Source: CAIWXH01 sp964555675
GTDB taxonomy: Bacteria > Chloroflexota > Chloroflexia > Chloroflexales > Chloroflexaceae
Direction of reading: 5' to 3'
DNA: 44,490 bases
Assembly: GCA_964555675.1 (NCBI GenBank)
Contig: CAZKTU010000028.1
Coordinates: forward strand, 1 to 44,490
Part shown: positions 32,307 through 40,407 of the stretch, one piece after another
Position numbering within the stretch: position 1 is the stretch's first letter
How the letters are laid out: every line of letters begins with the position of its first letter
The notes under the pieces: model-generated
Told to the model about the DNA's origin: nothing
The model's database searches: none
Seen by the model: the letters and a program-made list of their open reading frames with translations, nothing else
Made by a program: the position numbers and the translations under genes

Positions 32307-33136
32307 AGCCCCATGGCGAGTTCGTGGCGCGTGAGCGTGACCGCAAACCCCGCGCCGAGCAGCGGCGGGAGCAGCGGGCTCTCCTCCGGCTCGTTGATGC
32401 ACAGAGCCTGGTAGCGCGACTGGAGCGCGGCGATGATCAGGTGCGCCGCGCCATCGTCCCGGGCCGCCAAGTCGAGGATCTGCGTGGCCCCGCCCGCCGC
32501 CGGCGCGACCAGGGCCGTGGCGGCCGGCCCGTCCGGCCCGGGGATCTGCCACCCATCCAGGCCCTCCAGGCCGCGCAGGGTCGGCAGATCGCGCTGCCAG
32601 AACGGCGTCGCCCGCGGCAGCGCCGCGAACTGATCGAGCAGCGCCCCGGGCTCCGCCGCCGCCGTGGCCCCCGCGCTGCCGTGGCCCGACGCTCCTGGCG
32701 CGCCCTGCCACTCCAGCCAGAGCAGGCTGCGCGTGATCCGCATCCCCGCCCGCAGATAGGTGCGGATGGCGCCGGCGTTCTCGGTCAGCACCATCAGGCT
32801 GATGCTGCGCCCGCCGGCCGCCCGCGCCAGCCGCAGATGCTCGGCCAGCAGCAGGTGCGCGAGGCCGCGCCCGCGGTGGGGCGCGGTGATCCCGAAGCCG
32901 CCGCAGTTGGTCTCGGCGCCGCGCACGCCCAGCAGCGCCACCCCCACCGGCTCGGCGCCCAGGCAGATCAGCGGCGAGCGCCCCAGGTCGATCTGCTCCG
33001 ACCTGATGCGCCGGCCCAGGGCGGCCGGCTCGACCATGACCGGGTAGGTGTACCCGGCGAAGCAGCGCGTGTACAGGTCGGCCAGCGCCCCGAGGCTCAG
33101 CTCGGCGGCGGCGCGGAAGCGGATCGGCTCGCTCAC
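32303..33136 (-). CDS. GNAT-family N-acetyltransferase
   Basis: The start is taken as the GTG that overlaps the dipeptidase stop (GTGA), giving 277 residues. The first 170 residues form a GNAT domain: RRIRSEQIDLG, PVGVALLGVRG, ITAPHRGRGLAHLLLAE (acetyl-CoA pyrophosphate loop) and LMVLTENAGAIRTYLRAGM. The remaining 100 residues look like a shortened second GNAT-like half (ATQILDLAARDDGAAHLIIAAL, EESPLLPPLLGAGFAV), an arrangement seen in many duplicated GNAT proteins. The substrate could be an amine produced by the module C hydrolases. It is the last gene of the module C minus operon. Confidence 0.83.
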   Translation of the reverse strand: MSEPIRFRAAAELSLGALADLYTRCFAGYTYPVMVEPAALGRRIRSEQIDLGRSPLICLGAEPVGVALLGVRGAETNCGGFGITAPHRGRGLAHLLLAEHLRLARAAGGRSISLMVLTENAGAIRTYLRAGMRITRSLLWLEWQGAPGASGHGSAGATAAAEPGALLDQFAALPRATPFWQRDLPTLRGLEGLDGWQIPGPDGPAATALVAPAAGGATQILDLAARDDGAAHLIIAALQSRYQALCINEPEESPLLPPLLGAGFAVTLTRHELAMGL

Positions 33137-34218
33137 CGGCCGCCCCACAGCTCGCGCAGCAGGCGCAACCAGTTGCCGTGCATGATCGCCGCCACGTCGG
33201 CGGGGGCGTAGCCGCGGGCGGCGAGCAGCTCGGCGATCCGCTGGAGGTCGGCGATGGTGTCGAGGTCGCCGGGGGACTGTTCGCGCCCGAAGCCGCCGTC
33301 GAGGTCGCTGCCGATGGCGGCGTGGCGGCTGCTGCCCGTGAGCTGGCAGACATAGTCGATCTGGTCGACCACATCGCCCAGGGTGACGGGCGGGTTGCGC
33401 GGGTCGAGGCGCTCGCCGATCAGCCAGCCGGGCTTCAGCATCCAGGTGTCCAGGGCGGCGCCGATCACCCCGCCGCGCTCGGCGAGGGCGCGGATCTGCT
33501 CGTCGGCGAGCTGGCGCTGGTTCGGCACCAGGGCGCGGCTGTTGTGGTGGCTCGCCAGCACCGGCCCGTCGTAGCGCTCCAGGGTCTCCCAGAACGCGGC
33601 GTCGGAGCAGTGAGTGAGGTCGAGCCCGATGCCCAGGCGCCGCAGCTCGGGCAGCAGCGCGCGCCCGAGATCCGTCAGGCCGCCCTCGTCGCCGGTGCCG
33701 CCGGCGTAGCGGCAGGGTCCGTAGTGGGCCAGGCCGAGCAGGCGCAGCCCGGCGGCGTGCCACTCGCCGAGGCGGTCGGGGGCCAGGATCGGGTCCGCGC
33801 CCTCCATGCTGATCACCATGCCGAGCGGGGGCGGCTCGCCCACGGGCTCCTGCTCCCAGGCCTGCCAGCGCGCGACGTGGGCGTCGAGGGCCGGCGCGTC
33901 GGCGATCACCAGGGCGTGGCCCTCCTGCTCCAGGGCGCGGTAGTACGCCAGGTGGCCCATCGCGGCCGCGTGAGCCTGGGCCGGGCTGGGGTAGTCGATG
34001 TGGGGCACGGCCCGCCCGGTGGAGCGCGCGAGCAGGGTGGCGAAGCAGAGGGCCACCTGGCCGCGGCGCAGCTCGGGCAGGGCCACCGTGCCGAGGCCGC
34101 GCCCCTTGCCCGCCGTGCCGGCCTCCAGGGCGCGGATCGTGAGGGCGGAGCGGGTCAGGTCGCGCCCCCACTCAACGGCGTTCCAGGCCAGGTCGAGGTG
34201 CCCGTCGACGATCAGCAT
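33133..34218 (-). CDS. membrane-dipeptidase family (M19) peptidase
   Basis: The 361-residue protein is a bacterial renal-dipeptidase homologue. It has VDGHLDLAW with H7 and D9, SMEGAD with the bridging E139, LDLTHCSD (H203), ASHHNSRAL (H224) and GSDLDGGFG (D305), so the binuclear zinc site is complete. No signal peptide or anchor is visible, so it is likely cytoplasmic. The family hydrolyses dipeptides, including those with a D-residue at the C-terminus, and some beta-lactam or lactone substrates. GAGG precedes the ATG. It lies seven bases after an enolase-superfamily gene, a pairing that suits turnover of unusual dipeptides or N-acylamino acids. Confidence 0.9.
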   Translation of the reverse strand: MLIVDGHLDLAWNAVEWGRDLTRSALTIRALEAGTAGKGRGLGTVALPELRRGQVALCFATLLARSTGRAVPHIDYPSPAQAHAAAMGHLAYYRALEQEGHALVIADAPALDAHVARWQAWEQEPVGEPPPLGMVISMEGADPILAPDRLGEWHAAGLRLLGLAHYGPCRYAGGTGDEGGLTDLGRALLPELRRLGIGLDLTHCSDAAFWETLERYDGPVLASHHNSRALVPNQRQLADEQIRALAERGGVIGAALDTWMLKPGWLIGERLDPRNPPVTLGDVVDQIDYVCQLTGSSRHAAIGSDLDGGFGREQSPGDLDTIADLQRIAELLAARGYAPADVAAIMHGNWLRLLRELWGGR

Positions 34219-34225
34219 GAGTGCC

Positions 34226-35377
34226 TCACAGCGAGTCCTGCAGCATGGCGGCGGCCTCGTCGCCGCCGGTGTGGCGGCGCAGGGCCTCGGGGTCGAGCGT
34301 GATGCCCAGGCCGGGCGTGGCCGGGATGGCGAGCATCCCGTCGGCGTCGAGCGACCAGCCGCCCGCCCGTAGGTCGTCGACGTACGGCGAGCCGCCGATA
34401 TACTCTACATAATCGGTGTCGGCGAAGGCCGAGGCGAGCTGCAGGTCGGCGGCGAGGCCGACGGCGGTGTTCCAGCCGTGGGGGATGAAGCGCGCCCCGT
34501 GCTCCTCGGCCATATAGGCGATGCGCCGCTCCTCGCTGATGCCGCCCACCTTGGTGACGTCGGGCTGCACGATGTCGAAGGCGCCGGCCCGCAGCCAGGG
34601 CAGGAAGGCCTGGCGGCGGGTCAGGACCTCGCCGCCCGCGATCGGCAGGGGCGCCGCGCGCCGCAGCAGCACATACTCATCGAGGGCGTCGGGGTGGAGC
34701 GGCTCCTCGAACCACGCGACGTCGTAGGTCGCGAGCATCTCGGCGGCCCGCAGCGCCCACTTGTAGCGGTTGCCCCAGCCGGCGTCGCTGCCGCCGGCGT
34801 CCACCATCAGCGTACAGTCGTCGCCCACCGCGTCGCGGGCGGCGCGGACGATCGCCTCGTCGAGGGCGTTGCTCACGCGGCCGAACGGTCCCCAGCCCAT
34901 CTTGAAGGCGCGGAAGCCGCGCGCTTTCAGGCCCAGCAGCTCCTCGGCCAGCTCAGACGGCTCGCGCATCAGCACCGAGGCGTAGGGCTTGACGCGCTCG
35001 CGGTAACGCCCCCCCAGCAGCCTGCCCACCGGCTGGCCCGTCGCCTTGCCCAGGATGTCCCAGAGCGCGATGTCGATCCCGCTGATGGCGTGGGTGAGCG
35101 TTCCGCCGCGCCCCTGCCAGAAGGTGTTCTGGTGCAGCTTCTCGCTGACTCGTTCCGGCTCCAGGGCGCTCTCGCCGCGGTAGAGGGGCTCGAGGACACG
35201 CAGGGCGGCGTGCACAAGGTGGTCGCTCGTGAAGACGCTGCCGACGCCGGCGAGGCCGGTGTCGGTGCGGACGATCACCAGCGTGTGGACGCAGTCGTCG
35301 GGGCGCAGCTCATTGCTCCAGCCGCCCTCGGGGGTTGCGCCGCGTAGCCCGAAGGCGCGGATCTCCTGGATCTTCAC
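34226..35377 (-). CDS. enolase superfamily enzyme (MR subgroup), module C
   Basis: The start is taken as GTG 35377, which has AAGGAG about five bases upstream; an earlier in-frame GTG at 35395 lies in the stop of the upstream gene. The 383-residue protein has ISGIDIALWDILGKATGQP in the cap and, in the barrel, FKMGWGPFG (Lys), LMVDAGG (metal Asp), WFEEPL, AGGEVLTR (metal Glu), QPDVTKVGG and PHGWNTAVG (His of the Asp-His pair). It is nearer to the module A enolase enzyme (KFGWGPMG) than to the two in module B. Dehydration or epimerisation of a carboxylic acid is expected; the substrate is unknown. Confidence 0.87.
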   Translation of the reverse strand: MKIQEIRAFGLRGATPEGGWSNELRPDDCVHTLVIVRTDTGLAGVGSVFTSDHLVHAALRVLEPLYRGESALEPERVSEKLHQNTFWQGRGGTLTHAISGIDIALWDILGKATGQPVGRLLGGRYRERVKPYASVLMREPSELAEELLGLKARGFRAFKMGWGPFGRVSNALDEAIVRAARDAVGDDCTLMVDAGGSDAGWGNRYKWALRAAEMLATYDVAWFEEPLHPDALDEYVLLRRAAPLPIAGGEVLTRRQAFLPWLRAGAFDIVQPDVTKVGGISEERRIAYMAEEHGARFIPHGWNTAVGLAADLQLASAFADTDYVEYIGGSPYVDDLRAGGWSLDADGMLAIPATPGLGITLDPEALRRHTGGDEAAAMLQDSL

Positions 35378-35391
35378 ATTGGCTCCTTGGC

Positions 35392-36882
35392 TCACTGGCG
35401 GCTGAACAACCTGGCTCGCGGCGCGAACGTCACCTCTTCGTCCAGCGGGAAGATCGGCCGGGCGCAGTGGGTGTGGCCCAGGCTGCGCAGGTTGGCGCTG
35501 GTGGCGCCCGGCGCGTCGACGTTGATCAGCTGCGCGGCCCAGTCGGCGTAGAAGCGCGGTTGGCAGTGGGGCGACTTGACCACCACCGCGTCGAACTGGG
35601 CCGGGTCCTGGCCGTGGGCCAGGAATAACGAGCGGTCGTACAGGCTCACCGGCCGGCTGGTGATCACCAGGGTCACGGCGCCCGCCTCGACCACCGCCGT
35701 AGGCCCGCCGTGCCAGGTGCCGCCGTCGGACTCGTTGCGGAAGCTGCCGTCGGAGAGCAGCCGCACCCGCCCGCGGATCGGCAGCGGCTTGTGGCGCGGG
35801 TCGATCCCCCCGCCGACTGGCAGTTCGAGCTCACTGCCCACGCCTGCCTCCATCGCCGCGCTCACCGCCAGGGCGTCCACCAGCGGCGCCAGCACGCGCC
35901 CCGGGTAGCCCGCGTCGCGCAGGGCGCGCAGGATCGCGTTGCTGTCGCCGGGCGCGCCAGAGCTGGTGGCATCGGCGGCGTCGACCAGCACCACCGTGCC
36001 GCCGCGCACCTCGCAGGCGGCACGCGCGGCCTCGTCGAGCGGCACGAGGGGCTGCTGAAGCTGCTCGCGCACGGCCCAGAAGTCGGCGGCGATCGCCAGG
36101 GCCTCGCGCTCGGCGCGCTCGGCGTCGCCGTCGGTCACGACGATCACATTGGAGCAGAGCTCCGGCACGTCGGTGAAGGGGTTGCCGATAAACATGCCCG
36201 CCGAGAGCCCGCCGGGGCTGGCCTCGAGCGCCTGGGCTGCGCGGATCATGCGCCCGAACAGGCCGCTCTCGGTGATCAGCTCGTTCCCCCGCACCAGGGC
36301 GGGGATCGGCACCCGCGCCGTGACGGGCCTGGCCCCGGCGAGGATGCGCAGCAGGAGCCTTGCAGCGCGCTCGCCGGTCTGGAAGAAGTCTACGTGGGGG
36401 TAGGTGTGGTAGATGCTGATCGCGTCGCAGTGGCCCAAAATGCGGTCGGTGATGATGCCGTGGAGATCGAAGGAGGCCACGAGCGGCACGTGCTCGCCGA
36501 GGATGCGCCGCGTCTCCTGGAGCAGGTAGCCCTCGGGGTCCGGCTCGTCGGCGGCGGCCATGGCGCCGTGCAGCGAGAAGTAGACGGCGTCGACCGCGCC
36601 AGCCGCCCGCACGGCGGCCAGGAACTCCCCGGCGATGCGCTGGAAGTCGGCGCTGCGCAGGGTCCCGCCGGAGGTGATCGCCTGGGCGCCGTAGCCTGGG
36701 ATGAGCTCCAGGCCGCCGTGCTGCCCGAAGACGCTCAGGGCGCCGGCCACCTCGCTTTGTACGCCCCGGTGGCGCGCGAAGAGGGCCTCGCCGAAGCTGA
36801 CGACAAAATCCTCGTAGCCGCTCGGCGCGGGGTTGAACGAGGAGATCTCCTGCTTGCACTCGCACACGAGGATCCGTTTCAC
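35392..36882 (-). CDS. M81-family metallopeptidase, MlrC-like
   Basis: The 496-residue protein belongs to the M81 family, named for MlrC of the microcystin degradation pathway. It shows RILVCECKQEISSFNP, YFSLHGAMAAADEPD, LVASFDLHG, IYHTYPHVD and GMFIGNPFTDVPELCSN, which carry the Asp/His metal residues, and a C-terminal domain with VVVKSPHCQPRFYADWA. MlrC-type enzymes act on linear peptide fragments with unusual residues; most family members are untested. The first in-frame GTG at 36894 lies before GGAGGT; the GTG at 36882, four bases after GGAGGTC, is the better start. It is the first enzyme after the module C regulator. Confidence 0.85.
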   Translation of the reverse strand: MKRILVCECKQEISSFNPAPSGYEDFVVSFGEALFARHRGVQSEVAGALSVFGQHGGLELIPGYGAQAITSGGTLRSADFQRIAGEFLAAVRAAGAVDAVYFSLHGAMAAADEPDPEGYLLQETRRILGEHVPLVASFDLHGIITDRILGHCDAISIYHTYPHVDFFQTGERAARLLLRILAGARPVTARVPIPALVRGNELITESGLFGRMIRAAQALEASPGGLSAGMFIGNPFTDVPELCSNVIVVTDGDAERAEREALAIAADFWAVREQLQQPLVPLDEAARAACEVRGGTVVLVDAADATSSGAPGDSNAILRALRDAGYPGRVLAPLVDALAVSAAMEAGVGSELELPVGGGIDPRHKPLPIRGRVRLLSDGSFRNESDGGTWHGGPTAVVEAGAVTLVITSRPVSLYDRSLFLAHGQDPAQFDAVVVKSPHCQPRFYADWAAQLINVDAPGATSANLRSLGHTHCARPIFPLDEEVTFAPRARLFSRQ

Positions 36883-36942
36883 GGCGACCTCCACGCTAAT
36901 CGAATAGCGACGCTCCCTGTTGGGCCGGCTCTCAGCGTTCCC

Positions 36943-37614
36943 CTACTGCCCCTCGGCGCCCGCGCCGAGCAGCTTGTCCACCAGAATGTGCGGCTCGAGC
37001 ACGGCCAGGGTGTGCTCGATGTCGCCGGTGCGCATCGCGGCGAGGAGCTCGCGGTGCTCGTCGGCGATCTCGGCCAGCGAGGCGTGGCGCGGCCCGCTGC
37101 GGTAGAAAAAGGCCCGCACGCGCGGCGAGATCGCGCGCCAGATCTGCAGGCAGTGGGGCTGCTCGGAGCGACGCAGCACGAGGTCGTGGAACTGCACGTC
37201 GGCCTCGACGATCGGCTCCAGGTCGCCCGCCGCGGCGGCCGTGTCCATCGCAGCCACAAGCCCCTCCAGCTCGGCGAAATCGTCGGGCGTAAGGCGCGGC
37301 AGGGCGTGGCGGAACGCGAAGCGCTCCAGAGTGAGCCGGATCGGGAGCAGCACCTCGCGGACCTCCTCCAGCGAGACGCCGATCACCTCGGTGGCCCTGT
37401 AGGGGAACGAGACCACCAGGCCCTCCTGCTCTAGCTGGCGCAGGGCCTCGCGCACCGGCCCGCGGCTCACCCCGAGCTGCTGGCAGAGCTCCTCCTCGAC
37501 CAGCCGGTCGCCGGGGCGGAAGCGCCCGCCGATGATCGCGTCGCGCAGGGTCGCCAGGACACGCTGGCGCAGCGATGTGGGCCCGAGCTGGGGGAGCGGC
37601 TGTGCGTTCGTCAT
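36943..37614 (-). CDS. GntR/FCD-family transcriptional regulator of module C
   Basis: The 223-residue protein has a GntR winged helix (RQRVLATLRDAIIGGRFRPG, EELCQQLGVSRGPVREALR, LEQEGLVVSFPYRATEV) and a helical FCD domain in which FHDLVLRR, DEHRELLAA and LEPHIL hold the histidines expected to bind a metal and the effector acid. It heads the minus-strand operon and is divergent from the CocE-type hydrolase. Palindromes at 37650-37659 and 37667-37680 in the shared region are its likely operators. Confidence 0.88.
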   Translation of the reverse strand: MTNAQPLPQLGPTSLRQRVLATLRDAIIGGRFRPGDRLVEEELCQQLGVSRGPVREALRQLEQEGLVVSFPYRATEVIGVSLEEVREVLLPIRLTLERFAFRHALPRLTPDDFAELEGLVAAMDTAAAAGDLEPIVEADVQFHDLVLRRSEQPHCLQIWRAISPRVRAFFYRSGPRHASLAEIADEHRELLAAMRTGDIEHTLAVLEPHILVDKLLGAGAEGQ

Positions 37615-37649
37615 AGTTCCGCCTACGGTAGCATAGCCCCCGCGGCTTT

Positions 37650-37680
37650 GTCAATTGACGATTGTAGATTGTTGACAATC
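37650..37680. promoter_or_regulatory. candidate operators of the module C regulator
   Basis: GTCAATTGAC (37650-37659) is a perfect 10-bp palindrome. GATTGTTGACAATC (37667-37680) has six-base arms and contains the whole -35 box of the hydrolase promoter. The ATTGT/ACAAT arms resemble those of the site at 7202-7215 in module A. Binding here would block RNA polymerase on the plus strand and possibly autoregulate the regulator. Confidence 0.6.
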
Positions 37681-37700
37681 GCTGGGCGCTTCCCTATACT
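37672..37700 (+). promoter_or_regulatory. promoter for the CocE-type hydrolase gene
   Basis: TTGACA (37672-37677) and TATACT (37695-37700) have a 17-bp spacer, a near-consensus promoter. Transcription would start near 37707, leaving a leader of about 80 bases to the ATG at 37788. Confidence 0.72.
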
Positions 37701-37787
37701 GGGCTCTATCCCAGAGCCACAGGACACCGCCGCGCGTGCCCGCGCGATCAACGGCGTCGAGACCGCCCGCCTGCGAGGAGGCCCCTG

Positions 37788-39506
37788 ATGCGCTCACAGC
37801 CCGCCCACGACGTACGCTTCCTCTACGATCTCCGGGCGCCCATGCGCGACGGCGTCAGGCTCTCCACCGACGTCTACCTGCCTACCGGCGGCGGGCGCTT
37901 CCCGGCGATCCTGCTGCGCACGCCGTACGAGAGCACGCGCGACCAGCACGTCGATTGGGCGATCTGGTGGGCGCGGCGCGGGTACGCCGCCGTGGTGCAG
38001 GACTGCCGCGGCAAGTTCGAGTCGGAGGGCGTCTTCTACGCCTACAGCGACGACGGGCCCGACGGCGCCGACACCCTGCGCTGGCTGGTCGCGCAGCCCT
38101 GGTGCGACGGCAAGATCGGCATGAGCGGGCGCTCTTACGGCGGGATTGTGCAGTGGCAGGCGGCGGCCCAGGGCGACGTGCCCCTCACCGCCATGGCCCC
38201 CCAGGTGATCATGGGTGACTACTTCGGGGAGTACCACCGCATTGGCGGCGCGGTGCAGTGGGCCCTGACGGCCCTGGCCGCGGTGACCTTCGCCTCGGCG
38301 GTGGCCCTCACCCAGCGGGGCTGCGCCCAGATCTTCGGCAACCAGCGCTTCTACCGCCATCTCCCCCTGATCACCGCCGACGAGGCCCTGATCGGCCGGC
38401 CCATCCCCTACTTCCGCGACTGGCTCCAGCACAGCCTCTACGACGACTACTGGGCCGCCCTCGATACCCACCGCGCCATCGCCAACATCGGCGTGCCCGT
38501 CTGCCAGCAGGGCGCCTGGTACGACCCCTACACCGAGGCGATGTTCCGCCTCTTCAACGGCGTCCGCGAGGGCGGCGCCACCGAGCTCGCCCGCGCCTCC
38601 CAGAAGATCTATATTGTGCCCTGGACCCACCACGCCCCCGAGGGCTCGCGCCTCGGCGATCTCGATTTCGGCCCCTCGGCCTACGTGGACCTGAACCAGG
38701 AGGACCTGCGCTGGTTCGACCACTGGCTCAAGGGCCTCGACACGGGCCTGATGGACGAGCCGCCGATCAAGATCTTCGTGATGGGCGCTAACGAGTGGCG
38801 CCACGAGCACGAGTGGCCCCTCGCTCGCACGGCCTTCACGCCCTACTACCTCCACAGCGGCGGCCGCGCCAATACGCTCTATGGCGACGGCGCCCTCAGC
38901 CCCGAGCCCCCCGGCGCCGAGCCCGCCGACCGCTTCAGCTACGACCCGGCCGACCCCGTGCCGACCCTCGGCGGCAACCACTCGCTCTGGACCCTGATCA
39001 AGTTCGCCGCCGAGCCCGTCTACCCCGGCCCGATCGACCAGCGCCCGCTCGAGCGCCGCGACGACGTGCTCTGCTACACCTCGGCGCCCCTGGAGCAGGA
39101 CCTGGAGGTGACCGGGCCGGTCGAGTTGATCCTGTACGCCGCCACCTCGGCCCGCGACACCGACTTCACCGCCAAGCTGGTGGATGTCCACCCCAACGGC
39201 TACGCCATCCATATCGCCGAGGGCATCATCAGGGCGCGCCACCGCTCCGGCCTGGGCCGCGTCGACTTCGCGGAGCCCGGCGAGGTCGCCCGCTACCGGG
39301 TCGCGCTGGCCTCCACCAGCAACCTGTTCCGCCGCGGCCACCGTATCCGGCTGGAGGTCTCATCCTCCAACTTCCCCCGCTTCGACCGTAACCTGAACAC
39401 CGGCGAGGATATCGCGACCGGCACGCGCATGGAGGTGGCCCGTCAGACGGTGCTCCACTCCACCGAGTACCCGTCGCACCTGATCCTGCCGCTGATCCCG
39501 GCGTGA
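37788..39506 (+). CDS. CocE/NonD-family (X-Pro dipeptidyl-peptidase type) alpha/beta hydrolase
   Basis: The 572-residue protein begins DLRAPMRDGVRLSTDVYLP, the usual opening of CocE/NonD proteins. It has RTPYEST, VVQDCRGKFESEG and the nucleophile elbow GMSGRSYGG with S116. GAWYD near 245 should carry the catalytic Asp and WTHHAPEG near 283 the His. The C-terminal jelly-roll domain (EVTGPVELILYAATSA, LASTSNLFRRGHRIRLEV, SSNFPRFDRNLNTGE) is intact. Family members cleave esters (cocaine esterase), Xaa-Pro peptides or acylated beta-lactams. No signal peptide is visible. GAGGAGG precedes the ATG. It is divergent from the module C regulator, which probably controls it. Confidence 0.9.
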   Translation: MRSQPAHDVRFLYDLRAPMRDGVRLSTDVYLPTGGGRFPAILLRTPYESTRDQHVDWAIWWARRGYAAVVQDCRGKFESEGVFYAYSDDGPDGADTLRWLVAQPWCDGKIGMSGRSYGGIVQWQAAAQGDVPLTAMAPQVIMGDYFGEYHRIGGAVQWALTALAAVTFASAVALTQRGCAQIFGNQRFYRHLPLITADEALIGRPIPYFRDWLQHSLYDDYWAALDTHRAIANIGVPVCQQGAWYDPYTEAMFRLFNGVREGGATELARASQKIYIVPWTHHAPEGSRLGDLDFGPSAYVDLNQEDLRWFDHWLKGLDTGLMDEPPIKIFVMGANEWRHEHEWPLARTAFTPYYLHSGGRANTLYGDGALSPEPPGAEPADRFSYDPADPVPTLGGNHSLWTLIKFAAEPVYPGPIDQRPLERRDDVLCYTSAPLEQDLEVTGPVELILYAATSARDTDFTAKLVDVHPNGYAIHIAEGIIRARHRSGLGRVDFAEPGEVARYRVALASTSNLFRRGHRIRLEVSSSNFPRFDRNLNTGEDIATGTRMEVARQTVLHSTEYPSHLILPLIPA

Positions 39507-39515
39507 GGCCATGAT

Positions 39516-39641
39516 GAGCAACCGCCGGCGGCCGGCATGGCCCACGTGCTGGTGAACGACATCGTGACGATGCGCGACGGCGCGCTGACCGGCGCCCGCG
39601 CGGGCCGGGTGCTGCGCCGCCAGGAGGAGGTCTCAGGATGA
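39516..39641 (+). pseudogene. C-terminal remnant of a D-aminoacylase/N-acyl-D-amino-acid deacylase
   Basis: Starting shortly after the CocE stop, an open stretch encodes GMAHVLVNDIVTMRDGA followed by LTGARAGRVLRR, then a short tail and TGA. This is the characteristic last segment of N-acyl-D-amino-acid deacylases (xVxVNGxxxxxxGxxTGxxxGxxLR). No start codon or upstream domain is present, so only the C-terminus survives. Its TGA overlaps the ATG of the next remnant (ATGA), the same coupling style as the intact operons. Confidence 0.6.
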
Positions 39642-39835
39642 GCGCAGAGCAGGAGTTCGGCATCGTCGTCGCCCGCGACCTGATGGTGCCCATGCGCGAC
39701 GGCACACGGCTCGCGACCGATATCTATCGACTCACGCCGCACTCTACCGGCCGCCGCACCTGGCCGCGATCTGGCCCGACGTAGCGCCTACCAACAGCTA
39801 TGCCCACCAGGTGCGCTGGGGCGGCGCGGCGCGCC
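39638..39835 (+). pseudogene. deleted and frameshifted second CocE/NonD-family hydrolase
   Basis: A strong AGGAGGAGG and ATG at 39638 begin ARDLMVPMRDGTRLATDIY, the standard N-terminus of a CocE/NonD hydrolase. The frame then drifts to a stop at 39783. In another frame, from about 39738, LYRPPHLAAIWPDVAPTNS and AHQVRWGGAA follow, which match the segment after the nucleophile elbow in this family. About 100 codons, including the catalytic serine, and the whole C-terminal domain are gone. It is a tandem paralogue of the intact gene upstream that has decayed. Confidence 0.65.
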
Positions 39836-39841
39836 CAGGAC

Positions 39842-40285
39842 TCAGCTCGCCGCTTGCTTGACGAGCGCGGCGATCCGCTCCTCCTCGGCGGCGGTCAGCT
39901 CCTTCAGCGCGAAGGCGGTCGGCCACATCACACCGTCGTCCAGGTTGGCCGAATCGTTGAAGCCGAGGGTCGCGTACCGCGCGCCGAACTTATGGGCGCT
40001 CTGGAAGAAGCAGACCACCTTGCCGTCTCGGGCATAGGCCGGCATCCCGTACCAGGTTTTGGGCCAGAGCTCCGGGGCGTTGGCGCTGACGAGCGCGTGG
40101 ATCCGCGTGGCCAGAGAGCGGTCCGGCTCGGGCATCTCGGCAATTGCCGCGAGGAGGGTGCTTTCCCCCTCGGCCCGGTTCTTGGTCACGCGCGCCTCCG
40201 CCTTCAGCTCTTTGGCGCGCTCCTTCATCGCGGCCTGCTCCTCGTCCGTGAAGTTCTTGGCGCTCTTCTTTGCAGACTGGCTCAT
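39842..40285 (-). CDS. DUF1801 family protein
   Basis: The 147-residue protein has a lysine-rich N-terminus (SQSAKKSAKNFTDEEQAAMKERAKELKAE in outline) and a DUF1801 domain with WPKTWYGMPAYARDGKVVC, FGARYATLGFNDSANLDDG and a closing KELTAAEEERIAALVKQA. DUF1801 proteins include the frataxin-like YdhG group, but this branch is not characterised. AAGGAGATAT seven bases before ATG 40285 fixes the start; an upstream in-frame extension is rejected. The gene is often found next to ArsR and SRPBCC genes, as here. Confidence 0.85.
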   Translation of the reverse strand: MSQSAKKSAKNFTDEEQAAMKERAKELKAEARVTKNRAEGESTLLAAIAEMPEPDRSLATRIHALVSANAPELWPKTWYGMPAYARDGKVVCFFQSAHKFGARYATLGFNDSANLDDGVMWPTAFALKELTAAEEERIAALVKQAAS

Positions 40286-40407
40286 CGATATCTCCTTAGT
40301 TCGGACTGGTGCACAGACAGCCGAGCTGGTTGGCCATAGAGGGCCAGTGAGGGCGACGCCCCCCCAAACCCCGCCCCGCAAGCCCTAGTGGGCAGGTTGG
40401 AATTGCA

